Positions 1-9,600 of a DNA stretch of 64,000 bases are shown here, piece after piece. A model generated the notes under the pieces. It made no database searches. It saw only the letters and a list, made by a program, of their open reading frames with translations, and was not told the origin of the DNA. Where the stretch lies: contig JAVGVS010000242.1 of the NCBI GenBank assembly GCA_032718565.1, positions 124,001 through 188,000 on the forward strand, in the 5' to 3' direction. A program made the translations under genes and the position numbers. The stretch's first letter is position 1. Each line of letters opens with the position of its first letter. The DNA comes from Distichodus sexfasciatus (lineage: Eukaryota > Chordata > Actinopteri > Characiformes > Distichodontidae).

Positions 1-257
1 CCCCATCACTTTGCCTGCTCGGGGATCTCACTAACATTAATATAGAAACTAAACAATCTTGTATGCTTTTTACAGTACTAACCATTGCTAAGAAAACCAT
101 CCTTCTGAACTGGAAGTCAAGAGAGAACCTAAACATGACTCAATTTAAAAATCTACTCTTAGACCATGTTTCCGTGGAGAGGATGTCTGCCCGTAAGAAA
201 AATAAATTGGCAGAATTCGAACACAATTGGACTCCAATAATTAATTTTATTATGTAA
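1..257 (+). pseudogene. C-terminal end of an L1-type LINE ORF2
   Basis: The plus-strand frame from about 63 to 257 reads as the tail of an L1-clade ORF2 protein. It has the run AKKTILLNWK, then an E-R-x-S-A segment and a final N-x-W-T-P motif, as in the last 70 or so residues of fish L1 reverse transcriptases. Nothing of the endonuclease or RT core lies inside the window, so the element either continues beyond the left edge or is 5' truncated there. In L1 proteins this C-terminal region helps RNA binding during target-primed reverse transcription (family knowledge). The stop is at 255-257 and is followed at once by a very G-rich 3' UTR. The call rests on motif memory only. Confidence 0.72.
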
Positions 258-1540
258 TATTGCGGGGCGAGGTGGGGCTTCTTCCTCCCAGCGCATGGCT
301 TGTGGCGGGGGGGACATGGGGGTCGGGGGTCACCGGTATTCCTCTAGGCTGGGGTCCTGTGGGTGGTGTCTCAGGGTGGGTGCTGGCCCGGCCCATCAGG
401 GATGATGTGAGGGGGAGGGGTGTAGACCCCCAAACTGGGGGGCGCACTGGGGGGGTGGGCCTGGGGGGTCTCTGGTCCTGTCTGCGCCACTGCACCGGTG
501 GGAGGAGGTTTGGGCTATGGGCTCTGTCGGTGGGCTCCGTGGCTGACCTTCAGGGAGTTGGCTGCCGGCATGTGGTGGGGTCGGGCCCACCCGGTCCTGA
601 TCCCCTGGCCGGGGGGCGGGTCGTGGTCGGCCACTGGAGTACACGGCATCAGGCTCTCGGGCACTGTGAGGGGATTGGAGGAGGGTGTTATTGGAGGGGT
701 CTCCCCCTCACTGGGGGGGGCCTGGGTGGTGAGGGGGTTGGGGTCGGCCCACTCAGCTGGATCGGCTCCCCGCTTGCTGGTGGGTCTGGGGTTGTTCTAC
801 CCTGGGCCTTTGGCTGGGCTCCCCTGCCTGCTGCATGGGGACGGATATGGGGACTAATCGGGGCCAGTTGGGGATCTGGCCCGGGTGGCGGGGGTGCTCA
901 GTGCGAGACCTCTCCGACCCCTGTTGCACAGCACTCCTTCCCACACCACACTAAGGCTATGAGGGGCAGTGCCAAGGTACACCAAGATTTTACTTGCATA
1001 TTAGACACCACATGACACTAGGGCCTTGGAGGGCCTCATCCTTACAGTCCACATTCACTAGGGCACTGTGGGTCAGGAAGGGGGATGGGGAGACTCCACC
1101 ATCTCCCAGCGGTGGGGACCCTCTCCTCCTAACTGCACCCATTTTCCCCCAACCAGAACTTTTTGTATTAGTTTTTTGTATTAGCCTATACATAGTCCTG
1201 TCTTGTCTTGTTTGTCTGTCAATTTGTTTAGCTCTCTGTTATTTGCCCCCCTCCCCTTATTCATTTATTCACCTTTTGTTGTTTGTTTGTTTGTTTTTGT
1301 CTTTGCTTGTAACATCTTGTTTTGTTTGTCTATTGTTTTTTGTTTGTTTGTATGATTTTTGTTCCCTTTTTTTCTTTTTTTCTCTTTTCTTTCTTTTCTT
1401 TTTTTTCCCCTCTCTCTTTTTATGTCGCCCTAAGTGGATATTAATTTGGAGCAGATTGTGCATGTATATTCTAATTGTTGCGTCGTTTGGGATTGTGCCC
1501 AAATAAAACTTGCAGTTAAAAATAAAGTTGTCCTCCGAAG
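258..1540 (+). mobile_element. 3' UTR of the L1-type LINE (G-rich block, then T-rich block)
   Basis: Positions 260-1000 are strongly G-rich on the plus strand, with many runs of four to nine G. Positions 1150-1430 are T-rich with poly-pyrimidine runs. The segment ends near 1500-1540 with two AATAAA-like signals. Long open frames here on both strands (for example 260-1015 plus and 396-644 minus) have extreme Gly/Trp or Pro/Arg content and look like composition artefacts. I read the block as the 3' UTR of the preceding L1 because it follows the ORF2 stop directly. The exact end is uncertain. Confidence 0.55.
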
Positions 1541-1589
1541 AGGGGTGTTGGTGGTGGGTTTAAAAAAAAAAAGTTCAACCATAAAGAAC

Positions 1590-2141
1590 TGGAGGTTGAC
1601 GTACCATTGGCCCAACAGTTGGTCTGCAGGTGCCGGCGGCTCTGGACCCAAGCCACCGTAGCCATTTACCATGCCAACGCCCATTATGCCACTCAACATC
1701 GCTGCCAGCACCCCCCAGGATGATTGTACCATGTAGGTGACAAGGTTTGGATCTCGACCCAGAACCTCTGCCTCCACACTGACTCCTGCAAACTCACCTA
1801 CCACATCACCCACCAGATTAACCCTGTCACCTACCGGCTCCAGCTGCCTGTGGTGCTCCAGATCCACCCAGTCTTCCACACTTCTTAACTCAAGCCCTTC
1901 GTCACTTCAACCATGGTACCCCCCCGCACTGGCATCATTGAGGGTGGCCCCGCGTACACCGTGCGTTGGTTTCTCGATGCGCATCCTCGGGGCAGAGGTA
2001 CTCAGTACCTTGTTGACTGGGAGGGCTACAGCCCCGAGGTCGTGGATTCTGGCTCGGTTTGTACTCGACCCAGAGCTGATTTGGGACTACCATCGCTGGG
2101 TAACCAGGTCCATCTGGTGCTGGTTCTGGAGGGTGGGGGTA
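1590..2141 (+). pseudogene. Ty3/gypsy integrase C-terminus with chromodomain-like tail
   Basis: Two plus-strand frames together match the end of a fish Ty3/gypsy Pol. First comes V-G-D-K-V-W, then an INPVTYRLQLP-type stretch of the GPY/F module and a HPVFH motif around 1730-1890. Next, about 1930-2040, is GGPAYTVRWFLDA followed by QYLVDWEGYSPE, the core of an integrase-associated chromodomain. A stop (TAA near 1887) and frame changes show decay, and the piece between the GPY/F start and VTYRLQLP is shortened. In intact elements this part holds the integrase to chromatin. A purine-rich tract at about 2128-2141 fits the polypurine tract just before the 3' LTR. Confidence 0.8.
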
Positions 2142-2334
2142 CTGTCACACATGCTCCAATCACGTGACTGGCATGAGGACCTGGAAGAGGTCAGCACAGT
2201 TGGAAGTATAAATAAAGGCTTGTTCTTGCGGCTCACCACTCAGTCACTGAGGCAACCTGGCCCATTCCGATTCCATTCCATTTCGGCATCAACTGTGAGT
2301 ACTCCAGTTATTTGATTTATCTCCTCATTTGAGT
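2142..2334 (+). mobile_element. Partial 3' LTR of the Ty3/gypsy element
   Basis: The segment starts TGTCACAC right after a purine tract, as expected for a Metaviridae 3' LTR. It carries a TATA-like AGTATAAATAAAGG around 2206. Its 3' end appears to be cut by the LINE fragment that begins near 2337, so no terminal CA or target duplication can be read. Confidence 0.6.
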
Positions 2335-2336
2335 GT

Positions 2337-3416
2337 GTGTTCAGAGAATGTGGTTTCTGGTGGGAATCTTTACCCTACTATTGTAGAGAGTTCTTAAACC
2401 AACCCGCGTGGTTTGCCTACCTACGTACGCTTAGATCGCAAGACGCAGATCTTTTAGTAATACCTAGAATAAAGAGCGTTACCGTGGGGGGAAGAGCATT
2501 TGCTCATAAAGCGCCACAATTGTGGAATAAACTACCCGTTAGTGTTCTGAGCTCAGAAACAATCTCTGCTTTTAAGTCAAGGCTTAAGACTTACTTGTTT
2601 AGTCAGTCTTTTGGTTATTAAAATCCCTTTTTCTTAGTTAAAGGCGAGATCTGGGGGTTCATGGTCATTTGAGATTAAAGGTGAAAGGCGGGATTGGTGC
2701 TGTCATCCTACCACTCTGCTGATCGCTCAAGTTTGCAGACGGTGGTTTGGTGTGATGCCGAGACCCCTGGAAGCCCTCATGTCTGTGTTGCCTTCCAGCT
2801 CTCCCTTCTTCTCCCGAGCTGATCCCGGGATGGCGCTTGGCTGACCGAACCCTCACCGGGACTCTTTGGAGATGCCCCGAGCTGACACTGACCATCTCGA
2901 CCCTACCAAGCTGACGCTGATCAACCGAACTCACCAGGAGTCCCGGAGACGTCCTGAGCTGACGCTTGACCTTGTCAACCCTCCCGAGCTGATCCTGACC
3001 CACTGAACCCGCACCAGGACTCCATGGGGACATCATCATGAAACCAACTGGGATTGGACCCTATGGACGTCTACTGACTTAGCAGCACAATACTGAACTA
3101 ATTTCAGCTTAATGTTGCCGAGAGGGTCCTGCAAGTGGCCCATCAACAACCCGGGATTCGAAATATCCCTTGGACTATTTTTGTATCTTTGCTTCTTTAA
3201 ATAACTAACAACTCATCTTGAACTATTGCTTGTTGTACATTAAATGTTCGTGCACCCGGTCGCCCAGAGGAGGATGGGGTCCCCCTCCGAGTCTTGGTTC
3301 CTCTCAAGGTTTCTTCCTATTAGAGGGAGTTTTTCCTGGAGTTATATGTAAAGTGCTTTGTGACAATGACTGTTGTTAAGAGCGCTATATAAATAAATTT
3401 GAATTTAATTGAATTC
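2337..3416 (+). mobile_element. 5'-truncated L2-like LINE (subfamily B): RT C-terminus and 3' UTR
   Basis: The frame 2337-2621 encodes a typical C-terminal end of an L2/CR1-group reverse transcriptase: a LRSQDADLL segment, a G-R-A-F motif, then APQLWNKLP and a final FK-x-x-LKTYLF. A 3' UTR of about 790 bp follows. It ends with the fish L2-type tail: GGTTCCTCTCAAGGTTTCTT near 3297, then TGTAAAGTGCTTTGTGACAA near 3348, then a short GAATTTAATT repeat. The same 3' UTR occurs inverted at 47280-47420, and its last 340 bp recur at 7966-8310, so this is a local multi-copy family. Confidence 0.8.
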
Positions 3417-3423
3417 ATTTTTT

Positions 3424-5967
3424 CTCCAAGATGGCGCAGCCACGTCCAGACGCCTTCCCGACTGCTCTGTCCAGACTGTGCTTGTTTTTCATTATTTATT
3501 TATTTTTACTACTCTCTAGTGTGCAAAAGTCATCAGAGGTAGTTACCTATGACAGCAGAACATTGCTGGAAATAGGAAATAAGATTTCGAACAAAATTTC
3601 AACTGCTTCTGAATCTGACCCGTCGTGGCCGTCTGAGATACTATGCGGCCAAACAACAAAGAACGCAACGCTGACCCATGGCGCAGAACAAAGAAGCACC
3701 GGGGTAGATGTGGCAGTGTCCGCAACAGAATGAGAGAGCGAGCTCATCGCACACCACTGCTGAGTATCCTGCTGGCTAATGTTCAGTCACTGGATAACAA
3801 GTTGGATGATCTGCGGGCGAGAGTTACTTTCCAGTGTGACATGAGGGATTGTAACATTCTGTGCTTTACTGAGACATGGCTGACCTCCACCGTGCCGGAC
3901 CAAGCCATAATGCTGTCAGACTCATTCACTGTGTTCCGCATGGACAGAATGGCAGAGTCCAACAAAGCTAAAGGTGGAGGAGTGTGTTTCATGATCAACA
4001 AGTGGTGTGATGCCCGGAGTGTTTCTACTCTCTCCAGCCGCTTCTCGCCTCATCTGGAATATCTGTGTATAAAGTGTCACCCTTTCTACCTGCCTCGCAA
4101 GTTCACCTCGGTCATCACCACGGTGGTCTACATCCCACCCCACGTGGACACAGGTACAGCTTTATCTGAACTACATGATGTGCTGTGTGCATTCCAAAAC
4201 AAACACAATGGACTGCGCACAATTACGGAATATAAAGCTAAAGACACCACGATGATCGGTGCCAACTCTGTATTTGCCCATGAGCTGAATGCATTCTATG
4301 CCCGTTTCAAGGTTAGCCAGCTGGCTATCACTACCAGCAGCCTGACGACTGAGGACAGTGATGTCACCAGCAAGGAACGCGTCATCAGCATCACAGAGCA
4401 TGATATCCACGCGGCGCTGAGGAGGGTGAACACCAGGAAAGCGGCAGGTCCAGACGGCATCTCCGGCCACCTGCTGCGCTGCTGCGCTGACCAACTGGCA
4501 GGTGTGTTCACTTACATCTTCAATGAGTCTCTGGCGAAGTCTGTGGTCCCCACCTGTTTCAAAAAATCCACCATCATCCCCATATCCAAGAACAACAAAC
4601 CCTCATGCCTGAATGACTACCGCCCTGTTGCACTGACATTGGTAGTTATGAAGGTGTTTGAATGACTGATAAAACACATCATCTCCTCCTCCATCCCAAG
4701 CAGCATAGATCCACTCCAGTTTGCCTACCACTCCAACAGATCTACAGAGGATGCCTTCTCCCAAGTCCTATATGCCTCCCTCAGCCACGTGGACAAGAAA
4801 CAGGGAAACTATGTGAGAATGCTGTTTATCGACTACAGCTCAGTGTTCAACACAATAGTGCCTTTACTAAGTTGAGAGACCTAGGACTCAACAACCGATT
4901 GTGCACGTAGGTGCTGGACTTCCTCACAGGCAGATCTCAGGTGGTGCAGGTGGGCAGGTGTGTCTCCAGCAGCATCACCACCAACACAGGAGCTCCTCAA
5001 GGGTTTGTGCTTTCTCCACTGTTATAGTCACTCTACACTTTGGACTGTGTGGGCACTCACAATTCCAACAACATTGTCAAGTTTGCGGACGACACAGTGG
5101 TGTTGGGATTAATCTACAACAATGATGAGATGGCCTACATGGATGAGGTGGAGAACCTGGCACTGGTGTCAGGAAAACTGCCTCCAGCTGAACATCAGCA
5201 AGATGAAGGAGCTGGTGGTGGACTTCAGCAGGAGACACCGTGACTACAGACCCCTCACCATCAACGGTGCTCCAGTGGATAAGGTGTGTTTTTTCAAATA
5301 CCTTGGCGTCTACATCACTGAGGACCTGACATGGACTGAACATATCAATGTTCAAGTCAAGAAGGCAAAGCAGCGTCTGTACCATCTTAGACAGCTGAGG
5401 AAGTTTGGGGTTTCCCCTACCATTCTGAAAGCTTTTATTCTGGCGCTGTGGTGAGCATCGTCACACAGAACATCTTGTCCTGGTATGGGAACTGCAGTGT
5501 TCAGGACCATGCAGGCTCCGCACCATCATGGCCAAAACAGAGAGACTCAGGAAGAGTTTCTATCCTCAGGCCATCCGTTTTTTAAACAAGGACATGTCTT
5601 TTTTCTTAATGTCTTAATTTGTCATTCCATACTGCCTCTTAACATATTGTTATGATCATTTATATTGTCGGACATTTTAATGATCATGTTTGCTGTGCAG
5701 CTGCACTTGGCACTTTAAAAACATTGCACACTGCACTCATTGAACCATTTAAATCCATTGCACCTTATTGTATATAAGTCAATTTTTTTATAAGTCAATC
5801 TCCTTTTTAAAAAGTTATTTTAAGGTTCTACTGTATCTCCTTGTTATTTTTATTATTTATTATTTTTGAATTTTTGCCTTAATTGCGTGGTCAAAGAGCG
5901 AATCAGGATACATTTCACTGCATGTTGCACCTGTATAATTTGCATGACAAATGAAGAATCTTGAATC
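3424..5967 (+). mobile_element. CR1/L2/Rex1-group LINE with internal endonuclease deletion
   Basis: A non-LTR element lies on the plus strand. Its 5' end has an ATGGCGCAGCC start context near 3431. The main frame (3643-4665) joins an endonuclease/exonuclease/phosphatase N-terminus (LLANVQSLDNK, CFTETWL, GGGVCFMIN, VVYIPP) to the RT start (RKAAGPDGISG, STIIPISK, LNDYRPVALT). Compared with the related element at 18590-22240, about 190 residues between the Y-I-P-P block and the linker are missing, yet the frame stays open. RT continues in broken frames: an IDYSSVFNT block near 4830 (normally A-F-N-T), GAPQG-like near 4990, FADDT near 5085, KYLGV near 5300. The 3' UTR ends near 5967 with a GAATCTTGAATCT tail. 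It encodes no ORF1. It is dead: the endonuclease lacks its catalytic C-terminal half and the RT has stops and frameshifts. Confidence 0.85.
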
Positions 5968-6384
5968 TAAATGGGTTTTCTTTTTTCTTCGTAATTCATG
6001 TCTACACAGAGTGTGTGAGTGATGGACGCCTGAGCCCACCAGAGCCGAATGCGGATTTTTGTCATCTGTTTTCATCTTAATGGAGGGCAACGACAGAGGA
6101 GGACGCTGTATCCCGCCAAAGGCGAAAGCGGATTATTTGCATTTTTTTGTCGTCTTACTGGAGTGCTATGGTGGCTAGGGGAGGACGGCTCCAAACCCGG
6201 TGATCCTGGACCTTGCCGAAGGAAAAAGACTTTGAACTGGAAAAACTCTTGAACAGTGTGTATGTGTGTGAATGAATGGGTGTATGGAGGTGATGGGTTT
6301 TGTGCTAAATACACTTTATTCAGTACTGGGTGCTGGTCTGGTAGCTCTACTTCAGCAATACTTATTCAGAGGCTAACGGAGTGG
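5968..6384. other. Unassigned stretch, possibly gypsy 5' leader or LTR remnant
   Basis: This lies between the LINE end and the first recognisable gypsy Gag sequence. It has a TG-rich low-complexity part around 6255-6290. Because it precedes Gag it could be leftover leader or LTR, but I found no TG...CA ends or primer-binding site. No gene is visible. Confidence 0.3.
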
Positions 6385-7519
6385 TCTGCAGGGGAGGGGG
6401 CGCCGCCAATTATCGTCTGTTCCTCCTGCAATTCCAGTCGGTGTTTGACCATCCGCACCAGGGTCAGTCCAACAGTGACCACCTGCTTCATTTCGAACAA
6501 GGGAGACGATCCGCAGAAGATTATTGTCACATTTCGTATCCTTGTGGCAGAAAGCGGGTAGAATGAAATACTTTTATTCCAGCATTCTGTCAAGGACTTA
6601 ACAGAGAGTTACAGACAGAGCTCAAATGCCGAGATGAGGGTCTTGGATTAAATGTATTGATCCAGTTCATGGTTCATCTTGATCAGCATTTCAGAGGGAA
6701 AGTGAAACGTGCATCTTTGGGGTCTGACAGAAGCCGTGGCCAGAGGTGGTGGCTGAGGGCGGTGCACTTGGTCCCAGTGAGGGAGAGAGTGAGCCCACCC
6801 CTGAACCAATACAATTGTGGGTTTCAGTGCTGTCCTCATGATATTATTTGTTTTGATTTATTTGTTAATAATATGTCTGTTTCTGTTCACCTAGACTCCA
6901 TAGACCTTTATCTCCCACGGACAGGTTTCTATGCTTTCCATCCCAGTTGTGGCTCTGATAAAACTTGGTTGCCGGTAACGTCATCGATGGGTACCAGCTT
7001 AGTGGTGCCCTGGTTTTCCTAGTCATATTCAAGCTCCAAATTCACATTCCACCTGCCCACTCCAAAAGAATTCAGTTATTAGTCCTACCACATGTTCACC
7101 CCTCAATAATTCTGGGTCTTCCCTGGCTTCCATTCCCTGGACCCTCATGTGCATGCACTCCTGTTATTTGGCTAAATTACCTCTGCACGCCATGTTAATC
7201 GAGAGTCCCTTCACTCACCAGCCAGTTCACGTCCATCACATCCATCACTTTACTGAAGTGTTCAGCCCAAAGAAGGCCATATGTCTCCTTCCTCACCGCC
7301 TGTGGGATTGTGCTATTGATCTCCTGCCGGGAGGTACACCATCTCGGTCAGGTGTCTCCAGTTGGAGACTGAGGCAATGGAGAAATACATGGCCAAGTCA
7401 CTCCGGTTTGGCTTCATTAGTCATTCCACTTCGCCTGTATCCGCTGGGTTCTTCTTTATCGAAAAGAAGGATGGCGGTCTCAGGCCCTGCATCGACTACC
7501 AAGGGCTCAAACTACCGTA
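6385..7519 (+). pseudogene. Ty3/gypsy remnant: Gag, protease and start of RT
   Basis: Translated fragments follow Pol order in several frames. Gag-like sequence at about 6400-6720 has an SVFDHPHQGQ motif, then a HFEQGRRSAEDY segment, a CRDEGLGL motif and LDQHFR. Protease-like remnants at about 6955-7140 have AGNVIDG in place of the usual AAGNFIDG after the catalytic D-S-G, which is lost, and then ILGLPWL. Early RT at 7225-7519 has a VFS-x-KKA start, HRLWDCAIDLLPG, METEAMEKYM, then FFFIEKKDGGLRPCIDYQGL. The sequence stops in the middle of RT, where LINE tail sequence begins. At least three frame changes are needed, so no functional protein is made. It is probably not the same copy as the gypsy 3' end at 1590-2334, because the order of the parts would be reversed. 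Confidence 0.8.
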
Positions 7520-7600
7520 CAGGTATACAGAGAGACGAGATGATGTGGCTGCAGCTTTATCTATTTATAGCAGAGATGACAAAGTTTACTTTGACTTTTC
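7517..7600. mobile_element. Rearranged 3'-tail fragment of the CTTTGA-tailed LINE family
   Basis: Positions 7525-7550 match the minus-oriented tail of the LINE at 18590 (AGAGAGACGAGATGA then GTGGCT). Positions 7567-7596 match the same tail in the plus orientation (TATAGCAGAGATGACA then ACTTTGACTTT). The two halves are therefore inverted relative to each other. Confidence 0.5.
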
Positions 7601-7741
7601 TCTTTGTATACAAGAAAAAACAAACAGGCTTGAGGACCACAAAACAAACTGAAAAATCTTCTGAGGTAACGCAACAGTGGACGGAGAAGGAACACAGGGA
7701 AAAAACAAACTAATATAGGGAAACAGAATCAATCCCCCCCA

Positions 7742-7771
7742 CCCCCCCTAACCCTAACCCTAACCCCCCCC
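7742..7771 (+). repeat. Short interstitial telomere-like repeat between poly-C runs
   Basis: Three CCCTAA units (the vertebrate telomere repeat on its C strand) are flanked on both sides by runs of seven or more C. Confidence 0.8.
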
Positions 7772-7777
7772 ATGACA

Positions 7778-8850
7778 CCGATCAACAGAGGTAAAAGATT
7801 CAAATGTTTCAGCAGCATACGTACATTAAGTGCCAAGGATCAGCGCTGTAGTTGTTTGAGTATTCAGAATTCCTTGTCTAATTGAACTAATATTTGTGTC
7901 AAAAAATGTAATTAGTCATAAAGTCATCAGAAAATATTGTTGGCACAGTTTGAGCGGTAGTGTGATTAATGTTGCTGAGAGGGTCCTGCAAGTGGCCCAG
8001 TAACGACTTGGGGTTCGAAAACATCCCTTGGACTATTTTTATATCTTTACTTCTTTAAAAAAGACTAACGATTCATCTTGAACTAATGCTTGCTGTGTAT
8101 TAAATGTTTGTGCGCCCAGTCGCCCAGAGAAGGATTGGGTGCACTTCTGAGTCTGGTTCCTCTCAAGGTTTCTTCCTATTAGAGGGAGTTTTTCCTTGCC
8201 ACTGTCGCCTCAGGCTTGATTGTTGGGGGGTTTAGGCTGGTTATGTGTAAAGTGCTTTGTGACAATGACTGTTGTTAAGAGCGCTATATAAATAAATTTG
8301 AATTTGAATTATTAGTCAGCTTGAACAGCATACTAAATAGTACGCTAAATAGTTTTTTTTTTGTTATTTTCAATTAGCAAATAGAGATATTCTGATGTAG
8401 CTGCTCTAAGACCCTTCTTATAGCTTCCCATAGCCTATTTCCATGCTAATTCAAACACCACTAGTTTCGTTCTAATTTCGTTCTAATTGCTGTTTCTTTT
8501 TTCTTTTAAAGGTACATAAGTAAAATACCAACATGCAGTGTTATTTCTCTGATCTCTGATTTTTAACAGGGCATTTTTATCAAAAGTAGAACAAAGTGTA
8601 GATGGGCTGGAGCTGAACAGTTACATTATCTACATTAAGACCAAACGATAGGACTAAATCAAGGGTATGACCTAAGTTGTGAGTGAGCTCAATTACATTT
8701 TGAACAATACCTATAGAATCTAGTATATTAGTAAAGGGTGCTGTCAGGGGATTATCTATATGGATATTAAAGTCCCCCACAATTATTGCTCTGTCAGTTG
8801 AAATAAACAAATTTGAGTGAAATTCTGCAAATTCAGTTAAAAATTCAAAA
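7778..8850 (-). mobile_element. L2-like LINE fragment (subfamily B), minus strand, with a nested insertion
   Basis: Segments 7778-7965 and 8311-8850 align by eye with 49355-49700 and 50050-50290 of the larger minus-strand copy. The piece 8580-8810 (minus) encodes the end of the endonuclease domain: IIVGDFNIHIDNP, then ELTHNLGHTLDLVLS, the Asn/Asp and His-containing segments of EEP-type LINE endonucleases. The usual S-D-H motif is not seen before the frame ends. The copy is split by a plus-oriented subfamily-B 3' end (7966-8310). Confidence 0.7.
7966..8310 (+). mobile_element. L2-B LINE 3' end inserted into an older L2-B copy
   Basis: About 345 bp match the last part of the subfamily-B 3' UTR seen at 3110-3415: TGCTGAGAGGGTCCTGCAAG at the start, GGTTCCTCTCAAGGTTTCTT in the middle, the TGTAAAGTGCTTTGTGACAA tail and a GAATTTGAATT end. 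It is severely 5' truncated. The flanks share only ATTA, consistent with a short or decayed target duplication. Confidence 0.7.
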
Positions 8851-9073
8851 ATTTAAATGTCAACTTAAATGTAAACATGAACTCAAACTACATTTTTTCT
8901 CTTAATTGAATGGACTCTGGTAGTCTGACCACCAGACACATCTTCATTAAAAAAAAAATCCATAATAGCTTTTTAACTCTTGGTGCTAAAATATAGATTT
9001 GTAACACGATCAAGTAAACATAATGGCAGATGGTAAAAAAACAAAAAAACAATACAAAGGATGTTTGACACAG

Positions 9074-9079
9074 TTTATT
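9074..9079 (-). terminator. rbm46: Candidate polyadenylation signal of rbm46
   Basis: On the minus strand this reads AATAAA, about 330 nt past the rbm46 stop codon at 9407-9409. It is the first canonical hexamer I found downstream of the stop. The 3' UTR would then cover roughly 9050-9406. No transcript evidence is available. Confidence 0.45.
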
Positions 9080-9406
9080 CTTATAACCAGTTGTAAACAC
9101 ATCCCCATTTGTAGAAAACCCAGGTTTGGAACAACCACATCTAAAATGGTGAAAATAATGACAAATGGGCCGCACCTCATCTTATATACTGCGTTTGTTG
9201 CACTGGAGCAGCAACTCATCAAAAGAAACTTGCAGTTCATAGTTGAATCTAAATGGACGAAATGGTTACATTTTAGTTCATACAACAACACACCAAAAAC
9301 TCTGAAACAGACCAAACAGCTACTGTAAAACTGGTTTACACTTCACGTGTCAACTAAACAAAAAAAAACCCAACTCAGTTTGACTCAATATAGCAACATG
9401 GCTTTG

Positions 9407-9600
9407 TTAGAAGAACGGTGATGGCGGTGAGATGTAGATGGGCTGGCTATCGACACCAGAAGCTGGAAGTGGAGGTGAGACTTGGGCCATGGGGCATTCT
9501 AGACAGGGCAGAGGCTGGCAAGCAATTGGCAGCAGACTTGGTGCAGGAGAAATGGGAGGAGAGAAACTTCCAAGGGAACCTGGGGTAGGAAATGAGCAAT
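9407..9600 (-). CDS. rbm46: rbm46 last coding exon (Ser/Pro-rich tail)
   Basis: The acceptor TTTTTTGCAG|ATTGC directly follows a (TG)10 repeat. The exon encodes residues 457-520: it begins DCSF, is rich in Ser and Pro, contains a YIS motif and ends in PFF before TAA (9407-9409). Human RBM46 has a similar tail starting DYNF and ending in SFF. The phase fits the exon-4 donor exactly. The assignment rests on phase, splice sites and weak tail similarity. Confidence 0.82.

Noticed and set aside
250..1015. Long open frames on both strands in the G-rich block
   Set aside because: Gly/Trp-rich or Pro/Arg-rich translations come from base composition; no domain and no start context.
1269..1502. Lys-rich minus frame
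   Set aside because: Derived from the T-rich 3' UTR block.
7742..7771. A chromosome end
   Set aside because: Only three telomere units, inside LINE sequence that continues on both sides.
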